This document shows, one piece after another, positions 1 through 11,149 of a DNA stretch of 64,000 nucleotides. Location: positions 231,803,224 through 231,867,223 of the forward strand of contig CM040118.1 in the NCBI GenBank assembly GCA_022559845.1, read 5' to 3'. Below the pieces are notes generated by a model. The model was not told where the DNA came from and did not search any database. It saw only the letters and a program-made list of their open reading frames with translations. Origin of the DNA: Amorphophallus konjac (taxonomy: Eukaryota > Streptophyta > Magnoliopsida > Alismatales > Araceae). How positions within the stretch are numbered: position 1 is the first letter of the stretch; each line of letters starts with the position of its first letter. The position numbers and the translations under genes are program-made.

Positions 1-1426
1 CAGGAGATAGGGCGTGTGTCTTCCACATTTCCCGCCCAATCATTTGGTCACGTGGCAGCATCTCAGGATTGCTTCAATATACGTGTCACGATCCTGGTAC
101 TCCCCTTATCCTCAGATCACGTGCCTTCATTAAGCTTCACGAATAGTACCTGTCAATCAGATAGATAGAGTTATCAGTTTAAGACTAACAGCTTGTACAG
201 ACTTCATTCATGCAACATGTGTGAGCATGCATCAACTTTCATGTTCTATAGAAGACTGAATGTATAGACTTGAATAGGTGTAATGCAGACTGTATCAAGC
301 AAAGTATGCACAATGATAATGAGTCCACATGCAGGTCACCAAGCAGTGTATGGACTTAGATGCATGCGACAATGATGTACAGGCTTTGAAGTGTGTAATG
401 CAGAATGCATCAAGCAAAGTATGAACATTACAAATGGATGTATAGACTTGTGACAATGTTCAGACTAGCTAGAATGCGAGTGTATATACTTGAGCAGACT
501 GGCTATCATGCGAGTGTATAGACTTGTAAGTTTTATAGACTTGCAAGCGCTGACAGACGATGTACAGACTTGCATGAGACACTGCATGAGACGCTGAACT
601 GTCAAGAATGTATAGACTTGTGTGTGCTGACAGACTTAGCATGAGACGCTAAGTAAGACGGAGCATGTATAGACTTGGCGTTATGAAGCACACAGGCTGT
701 ACAGACTTGTGCTAATGCTGCAAGTGGATAATGTACAGACTTCAAGTGCGTGCAACAAGACAATGTGTAAACTTCAGCTCGTGCAATGTAGTGTACAGAC
801 TTTGGACATGCGTGCATGCTATGCGATGTACAGACTTGAATGCGTGCATGCAACACGATGTATAGACTTGCTCATGACTGTCTAGACTCTGCATGCGTGC
901 TATAACAATGTGCAGACTTGTGAGTGTGTGACATGCACAAAGACGCAAAGTAAGATGGTCCAATGTATAGACTTCAAGTCCACTTGAGACGCTGAGTGAG
1001 ACGGACCTCACAGGCTTAGCCGATGCAGACTTAGTCCGATGTACAGACTTTGCAATTGATGTACAGACTTGCTGGTCAAACAGACAAAAAACTCTGTACA
1101 GACTTTAGCGTGCAGACAGGCCATTTGAATGTATAGACTTGTGTTCTAAATGATGCACAAACACAACACAAAGTAATGTATAGACTCTACGTGCATGCTT
1201 CAATGCAATGTATAGACTTTGAGTGTGTTGACTTGTGTGTGTGTCCAATGTGTAGACCTGTGTGTGTGTGCATGACGATGTATAGACTCTGACTACATGG
1301 AACACACAGACAATCTGATAAAGACAGTTTCATCAAAACATAAACAATTGCCAATCAATCAAAACAAGCTGTTACCAATGAAGTAAAGCTTATTGTCAAC
1401 ATCATCAACATAGAGGAGTCACAACA
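1..1426 (-). mobile_element. SIRE-type LTR, right-hand portion, nested in a SIRE 5' LTR
   Basis: This is the right part of a long Ty1/copia SIRE-type LTR read on the minus strand; its other end lies left of the window. The right terminus is CACAACA at 1420-1426, the same end as the complete solo LTR at 48926-52317. The first 100 bases (the CCCGCCCAA and TGTCTCAGC-like stretch) match the region just right of the TATA box of that copy. The host sequence resumes at 1427 and matches the intact LTR at 8547. The TSD on this side would be AAACT; its partner is outside the window. Confidence 0.85.
190..1290. repeat. Dispersed-unit array, core TGTAYAGACTT
   Basis: About 29 copies (counted by eye) of an 11-mer TGTAYAGACTT or one-base variants (TGTATAGACTTG, TGTACAGACTTG, TGTGCAGACTT) occur on the plus strand, 20 to 60 bp apart. 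All have the same orientation. A second motif, GAGACGCTNAGTNAGACGG, recurs near 643 and 985, and a CTGTCTAGACTCTGCATGCG block lies near 875. The spacers are not conserved, so this is not a simple tandem satellite. The array is on the U3 side of the LTR, upstream of its minus-strand TATA. Confidence 0.9.
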
Positions 1427-2112
1427 AAACTTTACATATCTCTTACCCATTTCTTTGAGATGGTTTTCTTGATATATATTTTGCAGTGAGCACATATTGT
1501 ATATCTTTTTCATACTTCTGAACATACAAACATCTGTGTGTGTGGATGGAGCTGCATCTCCGTGTGGTTTACTGTCCGGGGTGTGTTCCCCGACTGTGTG
1601 TGTGTGTGTGTTGCAGTGGCAGCGTGTTGAGGCAAGGCCTCATGTGTGTATTACTGCAGAAGCAGCGTGTATGTGGTTGGGGTTCGTCCCCGTGTTGCTA
1701 CGAAAGTAGCGTGTAATGAAGCCCCACCCGGTTGGGTGAGGGGTGGATGTAGGGAACCCGTCGTGGTCCCGAACCACCTAAAAATCCTTGTGCCTTGTGT
1801 GATTGCCTGTGTGACTATCATTTCTTCTATCTCCATTCTTAGGTACATTATATAGATTTTTACTCACTGCACCACTGCACATTGCTACCTCCGTTATCTG
1901 TGTTAGACATAAATTCATCTGTCTGTTGCACTGTTATTACGAGTGAGACCGGAAAGATCGAAAGAACTTTTTAGATCTCATGCTTGTTTAGGCTAATCAA
2001 CGTAGTTTGTTTTAATTCCCTTGTATTTAGTTAAAAAAGATTTTAAAATCCGCCATCTCGGTAAGGGGACAATTCAACCCCCCTTCTTGTCCGCCATCTC
2101 TCTGGGCCAACA
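1427..2112 (+). mobile_element. SIRE-1 5' LTR, 3' part
   Basis: This is the downstream 686 bp of the 5' LTR, matching 8547-9235. It contains the SIRE-wide module (GGGGTGGATGTAGGG followed by CGAACCACCTAAAAATC, about 1736-1788) and ends in CCAACA at 2112. The upstream part of this LTR was displaced to the left by insertion of the LTR at 1-1426. Confidence 0.88.
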
Positions 2113-2113
2113 A

Positions 2114-2130
2114 TTGATATCAGAGCCTCG
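2114..2130 (+). promoter_or_regulatory. Primer-binding site of SIRE-1
   Basis: TTGATATCAGAGCCTCG directly follows the LTR end. It differs by one base from the TGGTATCAGAGC sequence that pairs with the 3' end of plant initiator methionine tRNA in most LTR retrotransposons, where minus-strand DNA synthesis is primed. Confidence 0.85.
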
Positions 2131-2179
2131 TCTCTGATTTTTTAGTCGACCTTGCGATTGTAGAGTAAAGATCTTTTCC

Positions 2180-3958
2180 ATGATGGCTAGTGTAAATTCT
2201 ATTCCTATCTTTGATGGTTTTGATTATTCTTTATGGCTAGGAAAATTTTGTGTTTGGATTACTAGCATTAATCCAATGCTTATGAGCTTAATGACTCATG
2301 GTCCTCATGTATTACCCAAAAATGAGTTGAGATGGACTGATGAGGATAAGAGAAAGAATTTTGATAATTTGTTTGCTTTGAATGTTCTTAAGGCAGCAGT
2401 AAACATTAACAAATTTTCATTTGTTTCCAACTGTAGGTCTGCCAAAGAGATTTGGGATGGGCTAAGAGAAGCCCAAAAAGAAAGCTCCAACGACAGTGAC
2501 TATCTAGTGGCAAACAAAGAAAATGAATGCCAAAGCGAAGAAACCTCCAAGGTAAATTCTAACTCCGATTCTAAAGATGATGATGAGTTGAGCTATGATG
2601 AATTGTTAAATGCCTATGATGAACTGTTTGATAGATATAAGGTATTAAAATCTGAAAACAAAAGGTTGAAAAAGAAACATGACAACTCTTCATGTGGGAA
2701 ATGTATTGAGCTTGAAAAACTAGTTGAATCTCATATGCTTGTTGTTGAAGAACTCAAAGAAATGATTGAAAATCTAAAATCTGTAAACAAATCTTTAAAG
2801 GCTGAAATTTTGGAACTTCAACAAATAAAAGAAGACAATGAAAAGTTGAAAATGTTGAATTCCGCTATATCTGAAAAACTGCTTCTTTTGGAAAAAGGAA
2901 AAGCTACTTTGAATGCTGACAAATCTGAAAAGTTGAAAGAATTGAGAAAGGAAATAGAAAGTTTCAGAAATTTGAATGACAAATTTGAAAACAATGAAAC
3001 AATGGGTAGAATAGTTGGTGAAATTGCGAGTTTTCAAATGAAAGAACTTGAACACACTTCTATGAACAAAAATTCATTTGAAAAACTCCAAAATGAAAAT
3101 AGTGCGTTGTTGACTCAAATTTCATTGCTTGAAAGCAAATTGAAAAGTCTTGAAAATTTTGAGAAAGGAAAATGTGTAATCACTAGTGATTGTGATAATT
3201 TGATAACTCTTGAACAAGAAATTGAAAGTCACAAAACTGTTAATTTCATGTTAAATGAGAAAATTGCTTCATATGAACAAGAGGTTGCTAACTCGCACTT
3301 GCAAATTTTGAGTCTACAAAATGAAATCGAGAGTTTAAATGAATCTTTGCATTCGTGTGATAAACTAATTGAAAAGTAAAAAGATGTTGTTGAATGCTCT
3401 TGTGTGCGTGAAAAAAATTCATTTGTTAAACATGATCATGCAACAAATAAAAGAAAAAATGTTTCATGCTATTACTATGGTAAATTCGGTCATGACATAT
3501 ATGACTACTTTTTGAAAGAATTTGATGACAATGAAGCATTGAAGTTACAAATGAAAACTGCTGATGAGTCTAAAAATCTTGAAAAGCTCATGAAGAAAAA
3601 CTTTAATATTCATTGTTACTATTGTGGTTTGCATGGCCACGTTATAGAAAATTACTTTACAAAGAAAAATGATGATGCTTGGTCCATCAAGAAAAACCTT
3701 TCCTGTCATTATTGTGGTGGCTTTGGACACAAGATGAACAATTATTCTTTAATGGAAAATGATGAAAAGCTATCCATGAAAAGAAAATCATCTCATTGTT
3801 ATTACTGTGGCATGAATGGACACTTAATGAATGATTGCTCCATGATGAGGGCCGATGATAAATGGTATGAGAGGAGAAACATAACGAAAACTTTTGTTCA
3901 TGAAATAAGTAACCCCTTGGGACCCAAGATGGCTTGGGTACCCAAATTACCAAAATGA
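2180..3958 (+). pseudogene. gag: SIRE-type gag: N-terminal domain, coiled coil, four zinc knuckles
   Basis: One reading frame runs from ATG 2180 to the stop at 3956-3958 and is broken only by an in-frame TAA at 3377-3379. The first 399 residues start with a GAG-like region (IPIFDGFDYSLWLGKF, later SAKEIWDGL), followed by an acidic linker and a long Lys/Glu/Leu-rich coiled coil from about residue 145, as in SIRE/Maximus capsid proteins. After the stop come four zinc-knuckle units. Only the fourth (CYYCGMNGHLMNDC) has all CCHC ligands. Unit 1 has lost its second and last Cys to Tyr, and units 2 and 3 have Tyr at the last Cys. The C-terminal NPLGPKMAWVPK is typical of SIRE just before pol. Nothing pol-like follows. 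The product would be virus-like-particle capsid; it is probably not functional as it stands. Confidence 0.88.
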
Positions 3959-5954
3959 GAATTTATTTTGCAAGGGCGTCTTGAGACCAAGGATTGATAA
4001 TGAACAAAGGGCTCTCAAGGTGAGAAAGAAAATTGACTTGGAATTGAAATTCAATTTGCTTAGCTTGATTTTCAAAGACCTACAAAGGTAAAAACTTGTG
4101 TTTGGAGCTATTTCACATTTTGTGAATAAGTCTGTTTTTGAATGCTTCACTTTGGATATACATAGTTAGTTTTCATACACACTTCACTTTTATTTTTTCA
4201 AATAACAATTCAGTTCTTGAATCCTTTAGTTTGAACATAAAAGTTTTCATATTTTTAATCACTTTTTTGTAAATAACAGTTCACATGTGCATACATAGTT
4301 CACTTATGCATACACAGGTTGCATACTTACTTTCATGCACATATCATACACATCTTTGCATGCCTTGTAAATAAGAAAAAATTTCAATCATCCTTTCTAG
4401 TTAAATGCATGTACTTCATACTCGTGTGCTTGAATGCCATGATTATTCGGTATATAAAATGGTGTTAGTGGAAGGTTGGATTATGTTCAACCGGAAGCTT
4501 TCACTACGCGTGAGGTGATCTTCTGACCTACGTTCTCCGCCAAGTGCCGATAATCAATCTGCTTGAAGTCATTGGAAAATCTCTAGTTGAATGCATGTAT
4601 ATACTTTATACAACCACTTTTTGACTCCTTCTATGACTCATCCCTTGCTAAATGAAATTACATTGATTTAGACATGTTTGTTACATGGCATATATTAAGG
4701 GGGAGATTTTTTATAACCGTGCATACATTTAGGGGGAGACATTACTATGATAAGAATAATTCATCTTTTACATTCAATACAACCACCCACACAAATACAC
4801 CTTTTTGAGATAATGATTCAATCTAATAAGGATTACTATTTTCTACTCTACACTTTTGAGGACTATTGATTCTCTACATAGAAATCACATGTCTCGTGAA
4901 GAAAAACTGTTTACCCCTTCAAAAATTTGTATAAGTGGAACGTGGATCCGAGTAGTCGGGAATCCCCCTGAAATAAAGGAGAAAACTCGCGTCGAAAGGA
5001 GAAAATAATCCATATAAAAATAAGTGTGATTTGCCACCGAGTAGTCGGGAAGTGTCCCTGAGACAAAGGATACAACTCTTGTCGAAAAGTGTCTCATCCA
5101 CATGATAAAAAGTGACGAAACTGAGTAACCGGGAATTGCCCCTGAAACAAAGGGCATGACTCGTGTCAAAAGGTTAGTCACATCATTTTTAGTAATTAAA
5201 AATTGGGGTCATACGTAGCTACCAATATTCGAGCATTGTGTATGAAAGTGTATGGATGATGAGTTCTGTTTAGTGTTCTTTAAAAAATCTATTTTTCTAT
5301 ATTGATTTGAACTTCATTGCTCAATCCTCACTTATTCACATTGGGTTTGATTGTATGAATGTCCTTTACGAATCTGTCAACTTTCATGGTTTATGTAGTA
5401 CCTTATTTATGTAAGCACGACCCACTTAGTATTGCTCATGCACATCATGTTCTATAATCAATTGCATTATCTTACACCCGTCCCGAAGGGACTTGCATGA
5501 GTCTAGAGCTTGTTATGCATGCTTGAGTGCCTGACTGCTTGATCCGTCTTGATCATAACATATTTCATCCACATGCATCTATAGGTTATACTTGTAAATA
5601 ACAGGTTAAATAACCCATTGTCGGTTGGTTTTTGGTACTTGACAATTTCACAGTTAGCATATAAGTTAATTAAATAAATACACTTGTGAATAATTAGTCA
5701 TACTTATAGCAAAAAATTCAAAAATTTGAGCACTTGCACTTCTTTCACACATCTGCTGATTGCATATCAAATTCCAAACTTTTGCTTGGTTCTCAGTTCA
5801 TACACCTTCCCTTCATGGGAAGTTAATTGCTGGATTCATGCGCTCATATCTCATTCATTTTTGAAATCTTAACAATTGATCATTAGTCCCCCATTTTTTG
5901 ATAATGCCAAAGGGGGAGAGAACTTTGAACAGTCACAATATATTGTCATCATCA
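3959..5954 (+). other. SIRE-1 pol-less internal region
   Basis: About 2 kb between gag and the PPT, where pol would lie in an autonomous element. It is AT-rich and full of stops in all frames. It holds PPT-like AGGGGGAGA tracts near 4697 and 4731, a three-unit tandem repeat (4949-5181) and a stretch near 5880-5930 with TTTTGATAATGCCAAAGGGGGAGAG resemblance to the true PPT context. No protein domain recognised. Confidence 0.75.
4949..5181 (+). repeat. Three-copy tandem repeat, 84-89 bp period
   Basis: Units start near 4949, 5038 and 5122. Each carries GAGTARYCGGGAA, then CCCCTGAAA-AAAGG, then ACTCGTGTCGAAAGG, with about 80% identity by eye. Each is followed by an ATCCACATGATAAAA-like spacer. 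The repeat lies in the non-coding internal region of SIRE-1. Confidence 0.85.
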
Positions 5955-5967
5955 AAAGGCGGGAGAT
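5955..5967 (+). promoter_or_regulatory. Polypurine tract of SIRE-1
   Basis: AAAGGCGGGAGAT directly precedes the 3' LTR start TGTTGGG. This is the usual position for priming plus-strand DNA. A single pyrimidine interrupts the purine run. The preceding TGTCATCATCAAAA context is shared with the other SIRE elements in this window. Confidence 0.8.
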
Positions 5968-8900
5968 TGTTGGGTTCTATGCGCCCTCTCGTTGTCTTTG
6001 ACAATAGTTTTGATGACTCCAATATATTGTGTGTTTTATGCTTAATGGCATTTTCATTATAAACAAGCTAACACGATGAAATCTTGTTTTGTAGGTGGTT
6101 CAAATACAATGCTCCTTCATGGATATATCCTTATGTTTGCCCTAAACTTCATTTATAACTCATGTTTATGAACTGATCTTAGCTTGCATGAAGGTTTGAT
6201 TGTGGTGCTTTAAAATGTGCTTTATGTGACTTCAAAATGCATTGGACTGTCTAAAGCAGTTTTTCATTCCTCTTGGAATGGGTCGACCCCTGGCTCTTTG
6301 GGCTTTAGTTTTTACTTTGTTAAGAAGCATGGTCCTTCATGTATATATCATTGATGTTGACTCTTGCATTAGTGATTTCATGTGAAAACTATGACTCTAA
6401 GTGGATTGTCATATGGCATAATCAAATTGCTTAAGATGGTTCTAATCATGTGAGTGCATGCCTAGGACTGAATCTTGTGAACTGGATTTGTGTCTACTTA
6501 TACTGCCTGTGAATCATAGTTAAGTTTAAATTGCGTTTGATTGTGCTTGAATTTATTGGAATGCAACTGTGATTCTTCTGTGACTTGAAAATGGCTTTCC
6601 TATACCATGGAAGACTCATTTGATCATTTCGCAAGTGCTATCGCTGTTTGAGTTATGGCTGTGATCATTCCTTTGCAGTCTGTGGTATGAGTGCAGTTTG
6701 CTATGAAATTGATGTATGGCTTCATACATAGATGGAGTTTATGTGTGGTTGTGTTTAAGTTGGGCTTGTCATGACTTGATCTTAACTAAAATGAAATCCC
6801 GCGGTTTCATGGTTGGCCATGTGAAAACCCATCCTCACACATGGTTATTGATCAACAGGTTTTATATGCAAGTTCAGTGGCTTGATCTTGATAGACTGAC
6901 TTAAGTGATTTGTTCACATTAAGTGCAGGTTCATATAGTCCTCAAAGGGATGGATACATGGTAAGACCTTGCTTCTGAACTTGATTATCTATACCTTGAT
7001 TGGGCTTGAAATGGTTCTTCATGTATTCGGTCTACAAGTGTTTTCATGCATATTTGTTCTTGGATATCTGTGGCAGTTAGTGTGTTGTTCATCTTGGTTC
7101 ATTTTTCTATAAATGAATCCAAGGTTGTTTGGTGTTTTTCAGACCCTCTAACCATGTCATTCATGTGGCAATATCATGTTTTCATAAGAGGGGGTTGAGG
7201 GTGTTATTAATTCTAGAAGTGGTTTGAAATTCAAGGTGTTTAACACCTTCATTGTTTTGTGCTCTTAAATACCCTTCATTGCATGTCATTCTATTGGCAT
7301 ATAATGTGTTAATTATAGGGGTTTGATCTTGGTTGAAGGTTTTAGGCCTTCATTATTGGTTTAATTAAGTTTTCATTTCTATCAGGAAAAGTGTCGACTC
7401 TAGGAGTCGACACTTATTTTGTTTTGTTCTATCTGCTACGTGTTTCACTTGTCCAGACAGAAAGTGTCGACTCCAGGAGTCGACACTTTCTGGCCAGCTT
7501 GCTGGCTGGACACTTCTGGCTGAAAGTGTCGACTCCTAGAGTCGACACTTACAGGCCGGAGGTCTGTTTTCAAAGAAAATAGAACCACTGGTGAAAAGTG
7601 TCGACCCAATGAGTCGACACTTTCACCCGGGTCCTGTTTTTATATAACAAGACAGCATGTTGTGAGAAAAGTGTCGACTCCATAGGTCGACACATTCTCT
7701 GGTTCGTCCGGATCGAATTTTCCGGATTGATCTCGAAAACCCCATTAGATGATCCGTTTGCTTGGGGATTTTTACCCCAACGCCCCTAGGGTAGCTCCTA
7801 CCCATTGGGTGTTGGATTGAGAGGTTTTTACATGGGGCTTTATGTCATTTGTTGAGTTTTCTATCTTGTATATGAAGTCGACAATCTCCATTGTAGGAGA
7901 ACATCCTTGCGCCAATATTACCCTATCTGCTTGCATGGAAAGGAGGAAAAGGGGGCGACGCCGCCCCACCTGGAGGAGGAAGAAGAAGAAGAGGAGAACG
8001 CCAAGAACGAGGAACAACTGTCAATCTAATTCCACCTCTGAGTATTGATGCTGAAGATTCTATCTTGGCGGCTCCTGCGGTGAAGAAGAACGAGGAGGAG
8101 ACGTGCTTATCTGTTGGAGGAGGAAGGAGAAGCCGGAGAGGTCGCATCCACGAGCCCGAGCCTTGATCCGGAAGCTGCTACTGCTGCTCTCCACGGTCTG
8201 CGGTTTTGGGCGACTCAATCAACAAGGCAGGCTGCTTCCACTCTATGGTTCATCATTTTCAGCGCACCCCACCTACTGATTCAAGGGATTCATGGGACAT
8301 CCAAAAGGGAAATACTATATATCTGTTATTCATTTAATTGTGATGTCCCTTTTTAACCAATGCATAGTTGTGAGCATATTGATTCATTTGTTCTTGGTGG
8401 TTGTAGATATGTTCGGAGCATGGATTTGAAGGAACTTCATTGAAACTTCAAGAAGGAAGACCGTTTACTCCGACATCCTACAAATTCAATTCTCTCCAAC
8501 CAAAGATTCAAGAAAGATCTTCTTATAGCTATTGGAGAACTAAAGGGAAAACTTTCCATATCTCTTACCCATTTCTTTGAGATGGTTTTCTTGATATATA
8601 TTTTGTAGTGAGCACATATTGTATATCTTTTTCATACTTCTGAACATACAAACATCTGTGTGTGTGGACGGAGCTGCGTCTCCATGTGGTTTACTGTCCG
8701 GGGTGTGTTCCTCGACTATGTGTGTGTGTGTGTGCTGCAGTGGCAGTGTGTTGAGGCATGGCCTCGTGTGTGTATTGCTGCGGAAGCAGCGTGTGTGTGG
8801 TTGGGGTTCGTCCCCGTGTTACTACGAATGTAGCGTGTAGTGAAGCCTCACCCGGTTGGGTGAGGGGTGGACGTAGGGAGCCTGTCGTGGTCCCTAACCA

Positions 8901-9235
8901 CCTAAAAACCATTGTGCCTTGTGTGATTGCCTGTGTGACTGTCATTTCTTCTATCTCCGTTCACAAGTACATTACATAGATTTTTACTCACTACACCACT
9001 GCACATTGCTACCTCCGTTATCCGTGTTAGACATAAATTAATCTGTCTGTTGCACTGTTATTACGAGTGAGATCAAAAATATCAAGAGAACTTTTTAGAT
9101 CTCATGCTTGTTTAGGCTAATAAATGTAGTTTGTTTTAATTCCCTTGTGTTTAGTTAAAAAAGATTTTAAAATCCGCCATCTCGACAAGGGGACAATTCA
9201 ACCCCCTTCTTGTCCGCCATCTCTCTGGGCCAACA
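5968..9235 (+). mobile_element. SIRE-1 3' LTR (3268 bp)
   Basis: The LTR runs from TGTTGGG (5968) to GGGCCAACA (9235), with 5-bp inverted ends TGTTG/CAACA. Near its start it carries the SIRE-typical TTTTGATGACTCC context. It contains the palindromic array at 7389-7695, candidate TATA boxes at 7636-7645 (TTATATAAC) and 8312-8320 (CTATATATC), and the conserved downstream module at about 8854-8908. ORFs inside it show no conserved domain. Confidence 0.9.
7389..7695. repeat. Five palindromic GTGTCGAC units in the SIRE-1 LTR
   Basis: Five 27-bp inverted repeats of the type AAGTGTCGAC-N7-GTCGACACTT begin at 7389, 7462, 7524, 7596 and 7669, a spacing of 62 to 73 bp. Arms are 8-10 bp and nearly perfect (unit 5 ends GTCGACACATT). 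The spacers between units differ from each other. Confidence 0.95.
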
Positions 9236-9671
9236 CGGCCAACTGCTCCTTAGCTGGATCTACACCTCCACATCTGAAGCCCTTCTCCCACACATTATGG
9301 GACCTCCAACATCCGCAGTAGCCTAGGAAATGCTCGCACGCACATACGGCTCGACGTCGCGTGCAAGGATCTTGCACCTTTGTCTTCAGCTCCAAACGCT
9401 CAAGAAAGGTGATAGCTCCATTACGGACTATCTCGATCAAACGGGCAAAGCATATCGTTGATAGCCTCACCGTTGTCTCTGAGCCTGTCTTCTCCACCGA
9501 CCTTCTCTTCTCTATCTTGGGAGGCCTTGGTCCAAGTTATGTGGCTTTTGTGATGTCTGTCACGACTCAGCCTGATCACGAGTCCATCACCTTTGATGAT
9601 CTGCACGGGATGCTCATCAACCATGATCTTTTAATGTGACCTTATCACCCTATTGCTGCCGACGGCATTAT
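9236..9671 (+). pseudogene. gag: copia-2 gag, middle part (UBN2-type capsid domain)
   Basis: Conceptual translation in two frames gives the copia GAG signature. Residues ITDYL lie about 9420, then DSLTVVSEPVFSTDLLFSIL and GGLGPSYVAFVMSVTTQ, then FDDLHGMLINHDLLM ending in a TGA at 9637-9639. These correspond to the conserved SL..IGEPV...DLV..ILGGLG and LHGLLL.HE motifs of plant copia capsid proteins. At least one frameshift lies near 9415-9450. It belongs with the RG-rich tail at about 11215-11294 and the zinc knuckle at 26870. Confidence 0.75.
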
Positions 9672-11130
9672 TGACACCCGTTTTCAGCTTGTAAGTTGAG
9701 TTTATTCTCTTATTCATCTTCATGATGCTCTGAATTATCCATTATTTTGGAGTCTTCATTGACTAAATTTCGAGCCCATTTCTTGGCCATTTTTCGAGCC
9801 CATTGAGCTTTGGAGGCTTTTACCTTTGATTTCCCAACTTTTGGGTCCTTTTCGTGCCATTCGGAGGGCCGAACGGACGTCCAGAGAAATCCTATCCAGC
9901 TCTCCTGAACGCGGTCTTCTAGGAGACCGCACATGAGAATGCGGTCTCCTAGATGATCATGTTCTTCCCATTTTTTTAATTATTTTTATTATCTTTAATG
10001 CAAAGTGACGGTCTTATGGAGACGACCACCTTCAAGTAGTGGTCTCCTGAAGACCGCCATCTCAGTTTTTGTTCCAGAGACACCCGAGTGCATCGGCTCG
10101 GCCGTTTGACCCTTTTTCTGATCCCATCAAGTTGTGGTCCTTGCAAGACCATCTTCTTCAAGAAACGGTCTTACGACTGACCACCTTCTTAGTATAGAAT
10201 CCAAATGATTCTGAACCTCATTTCCTTCAGCCGAGGACTCTTTGGAGTCCTTGTTTTATCCATTTTTGAGGGAGATAGGCCTCAACCTCGACTATTATCT
10301 ATCCTAGGGTATTATCCTTGATATTAACTCAAGATTTATCAATCTAAATACTTGTTTTTGGGTGTTTATCTCAGATTTCAACCCTAGGGTTTCCTATACT
10401 CTATATATAGCACCATGTTCGCAGTGCGCGAAAGGGGGCGCTTCTTCGGTTCGGGTCGAAGTCATGCCACATCGTCAACTCAATTCCTTGACCCCAACCT
10501 ACTGAGGGGAGTATTAACTTCAATTTCCATCGCTCACGGCTTTTATTCTTCATCCCTTCTCTTAGTACTTTGCCTTCTCTTTTCGATTTTCATCACAATT
10601 TGCACTCTATTCTACGTTTTTGCACTTTTGCATGCACGTTTTCCACAGCATGGCTGCATTTTTATTCACTTTCTTCACCTTATTCTCATCACAACACACA
10701 CACCTACTATTTGCACCCATTTACAGGGGTTAAAAACCCTCCCCCGGTGCCTTCTCCCCCTTTCTTTACACCTACTTTATGCAATTCGGGATTGATACTA
10801 CACTTCAGTTTCTAATGGGTTTTTATCTCTTGTTTCATCTTTGATTCGCAGGAGAGTAGGGGTAACGTGAGACCCTCTTCTTCTAGCCGATTGGAAGGTG
10901 AGGAGGTGCTGATCCACATAGTTCCCCGCGTCCCATTCCTCAAGCGCGATCATGCTTTAGTGGTGTTCCCCAACCGCATTCTTCTTCCTTTTTTCCAAGG
11001 TACGCTTTTAGGTTTTCTACTCTTTGTATCATCTTCTACCTACTGTTGGCCTTGGTGGCGATCATAGTTTACTTGCTTATCTTCATCGCCCCCCTTTCCC
11101 ATTGTTCATATTCATGTTCATGCTTATTGC
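9672..11130 (+). mobile_element. Solo-LTR-like insertion, family uncertain
   Basis: This block separates two gag segments of copia-2. The left end looks like TGACACCCG (9672) preceded by ATTAT. The right end is not resolved; several CA dinucleotides between 11100 and 11175 are possible and none gives a perfect TSD. It has a good TATA box (CTATATATAGCACC, 10400-10413), a pyrimidine-rich leader and a palindromic array. The TGACACCC start would fit a Tat/Athila-type gypsy LTR, which is a guess. The 126-aa ORF at 10415-10795 has no recognised domain. Confidence 0.5.
9896..10175. repeat. GGTCTCCT/AGGAGACC inverted units
   Basis: Units such as GCGGTCTTCTAGGAGACCGC (9911-9930), GCGGTCTCCTAG (9940-9951) and TGGTCTCCTGAAGACCGCC (10040-10058), plus GGTCTTATGGAGACGACC near 10010, form a family of short imperfect palindromes. 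They lie about 230-500 bp upstream of the TATA box at 10400. The first is an almost exact 20-bp palindrome. Confidence 0.75.
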
Positions 11131-11149
11131 ACATATATTTGCTTGTTTG

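Larger units (their letters stand above)
1427..9235 (+). mobile_element. Non-autonomous SIRE-like Ty1/copia element (SIRE-1)
   Basis: The element comprises a truncated 5' LTR (1427-2112), PBS, gag-only coding region, about 2 kb of non-coding internal DNA, PPT and a full 3' LTR (5968-9235). The LTRs share CCATCTCTCTGGGCCAACA ends and 686/689 bp of alignable sequence with scattered substitutions. No protease, integrase, RT or RNase H motif is visible, so it would need enzymes from another copia element. It is inserted in the gag of copia-2; the right TSD copy would be CGGCC (9236-9240), the left one is off-window. Confidence 0.85.

Noticed and set aside
602..1305. Minus-strand ORFs of 66-89 aa rich in VCT/SVHT/KSIH repeats
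   Set aside because: They are translations of the TGTAYAGACTT array; the peptide repeats shift frame between units and have no start context or homology.
1497..1855. ORF duplicated at 8619-8979, possibly a conserved gene
   Set aside because: The duplication is simply the two LTRs of SIRE-1; the frames differ and the Val/Cys repeats come from TGTGTG tracts.
7389..7695. CRISPR-like array (repeats with spacers)
   Set aside because: Only five palindromes with unequal spacing, in a plant LTR, without cas genes; eukaryotic retrotransposon context is clear.
10415..10795. 126-aa ORF with a hydrophobic segment (possible membrane protein)
   Set aside because: Begins a few bases after the TATA box of an LTR-like insert and lies in its CT-rich leader; the Leu/Phe/Ser-rich run follows from CT-rich DNA.
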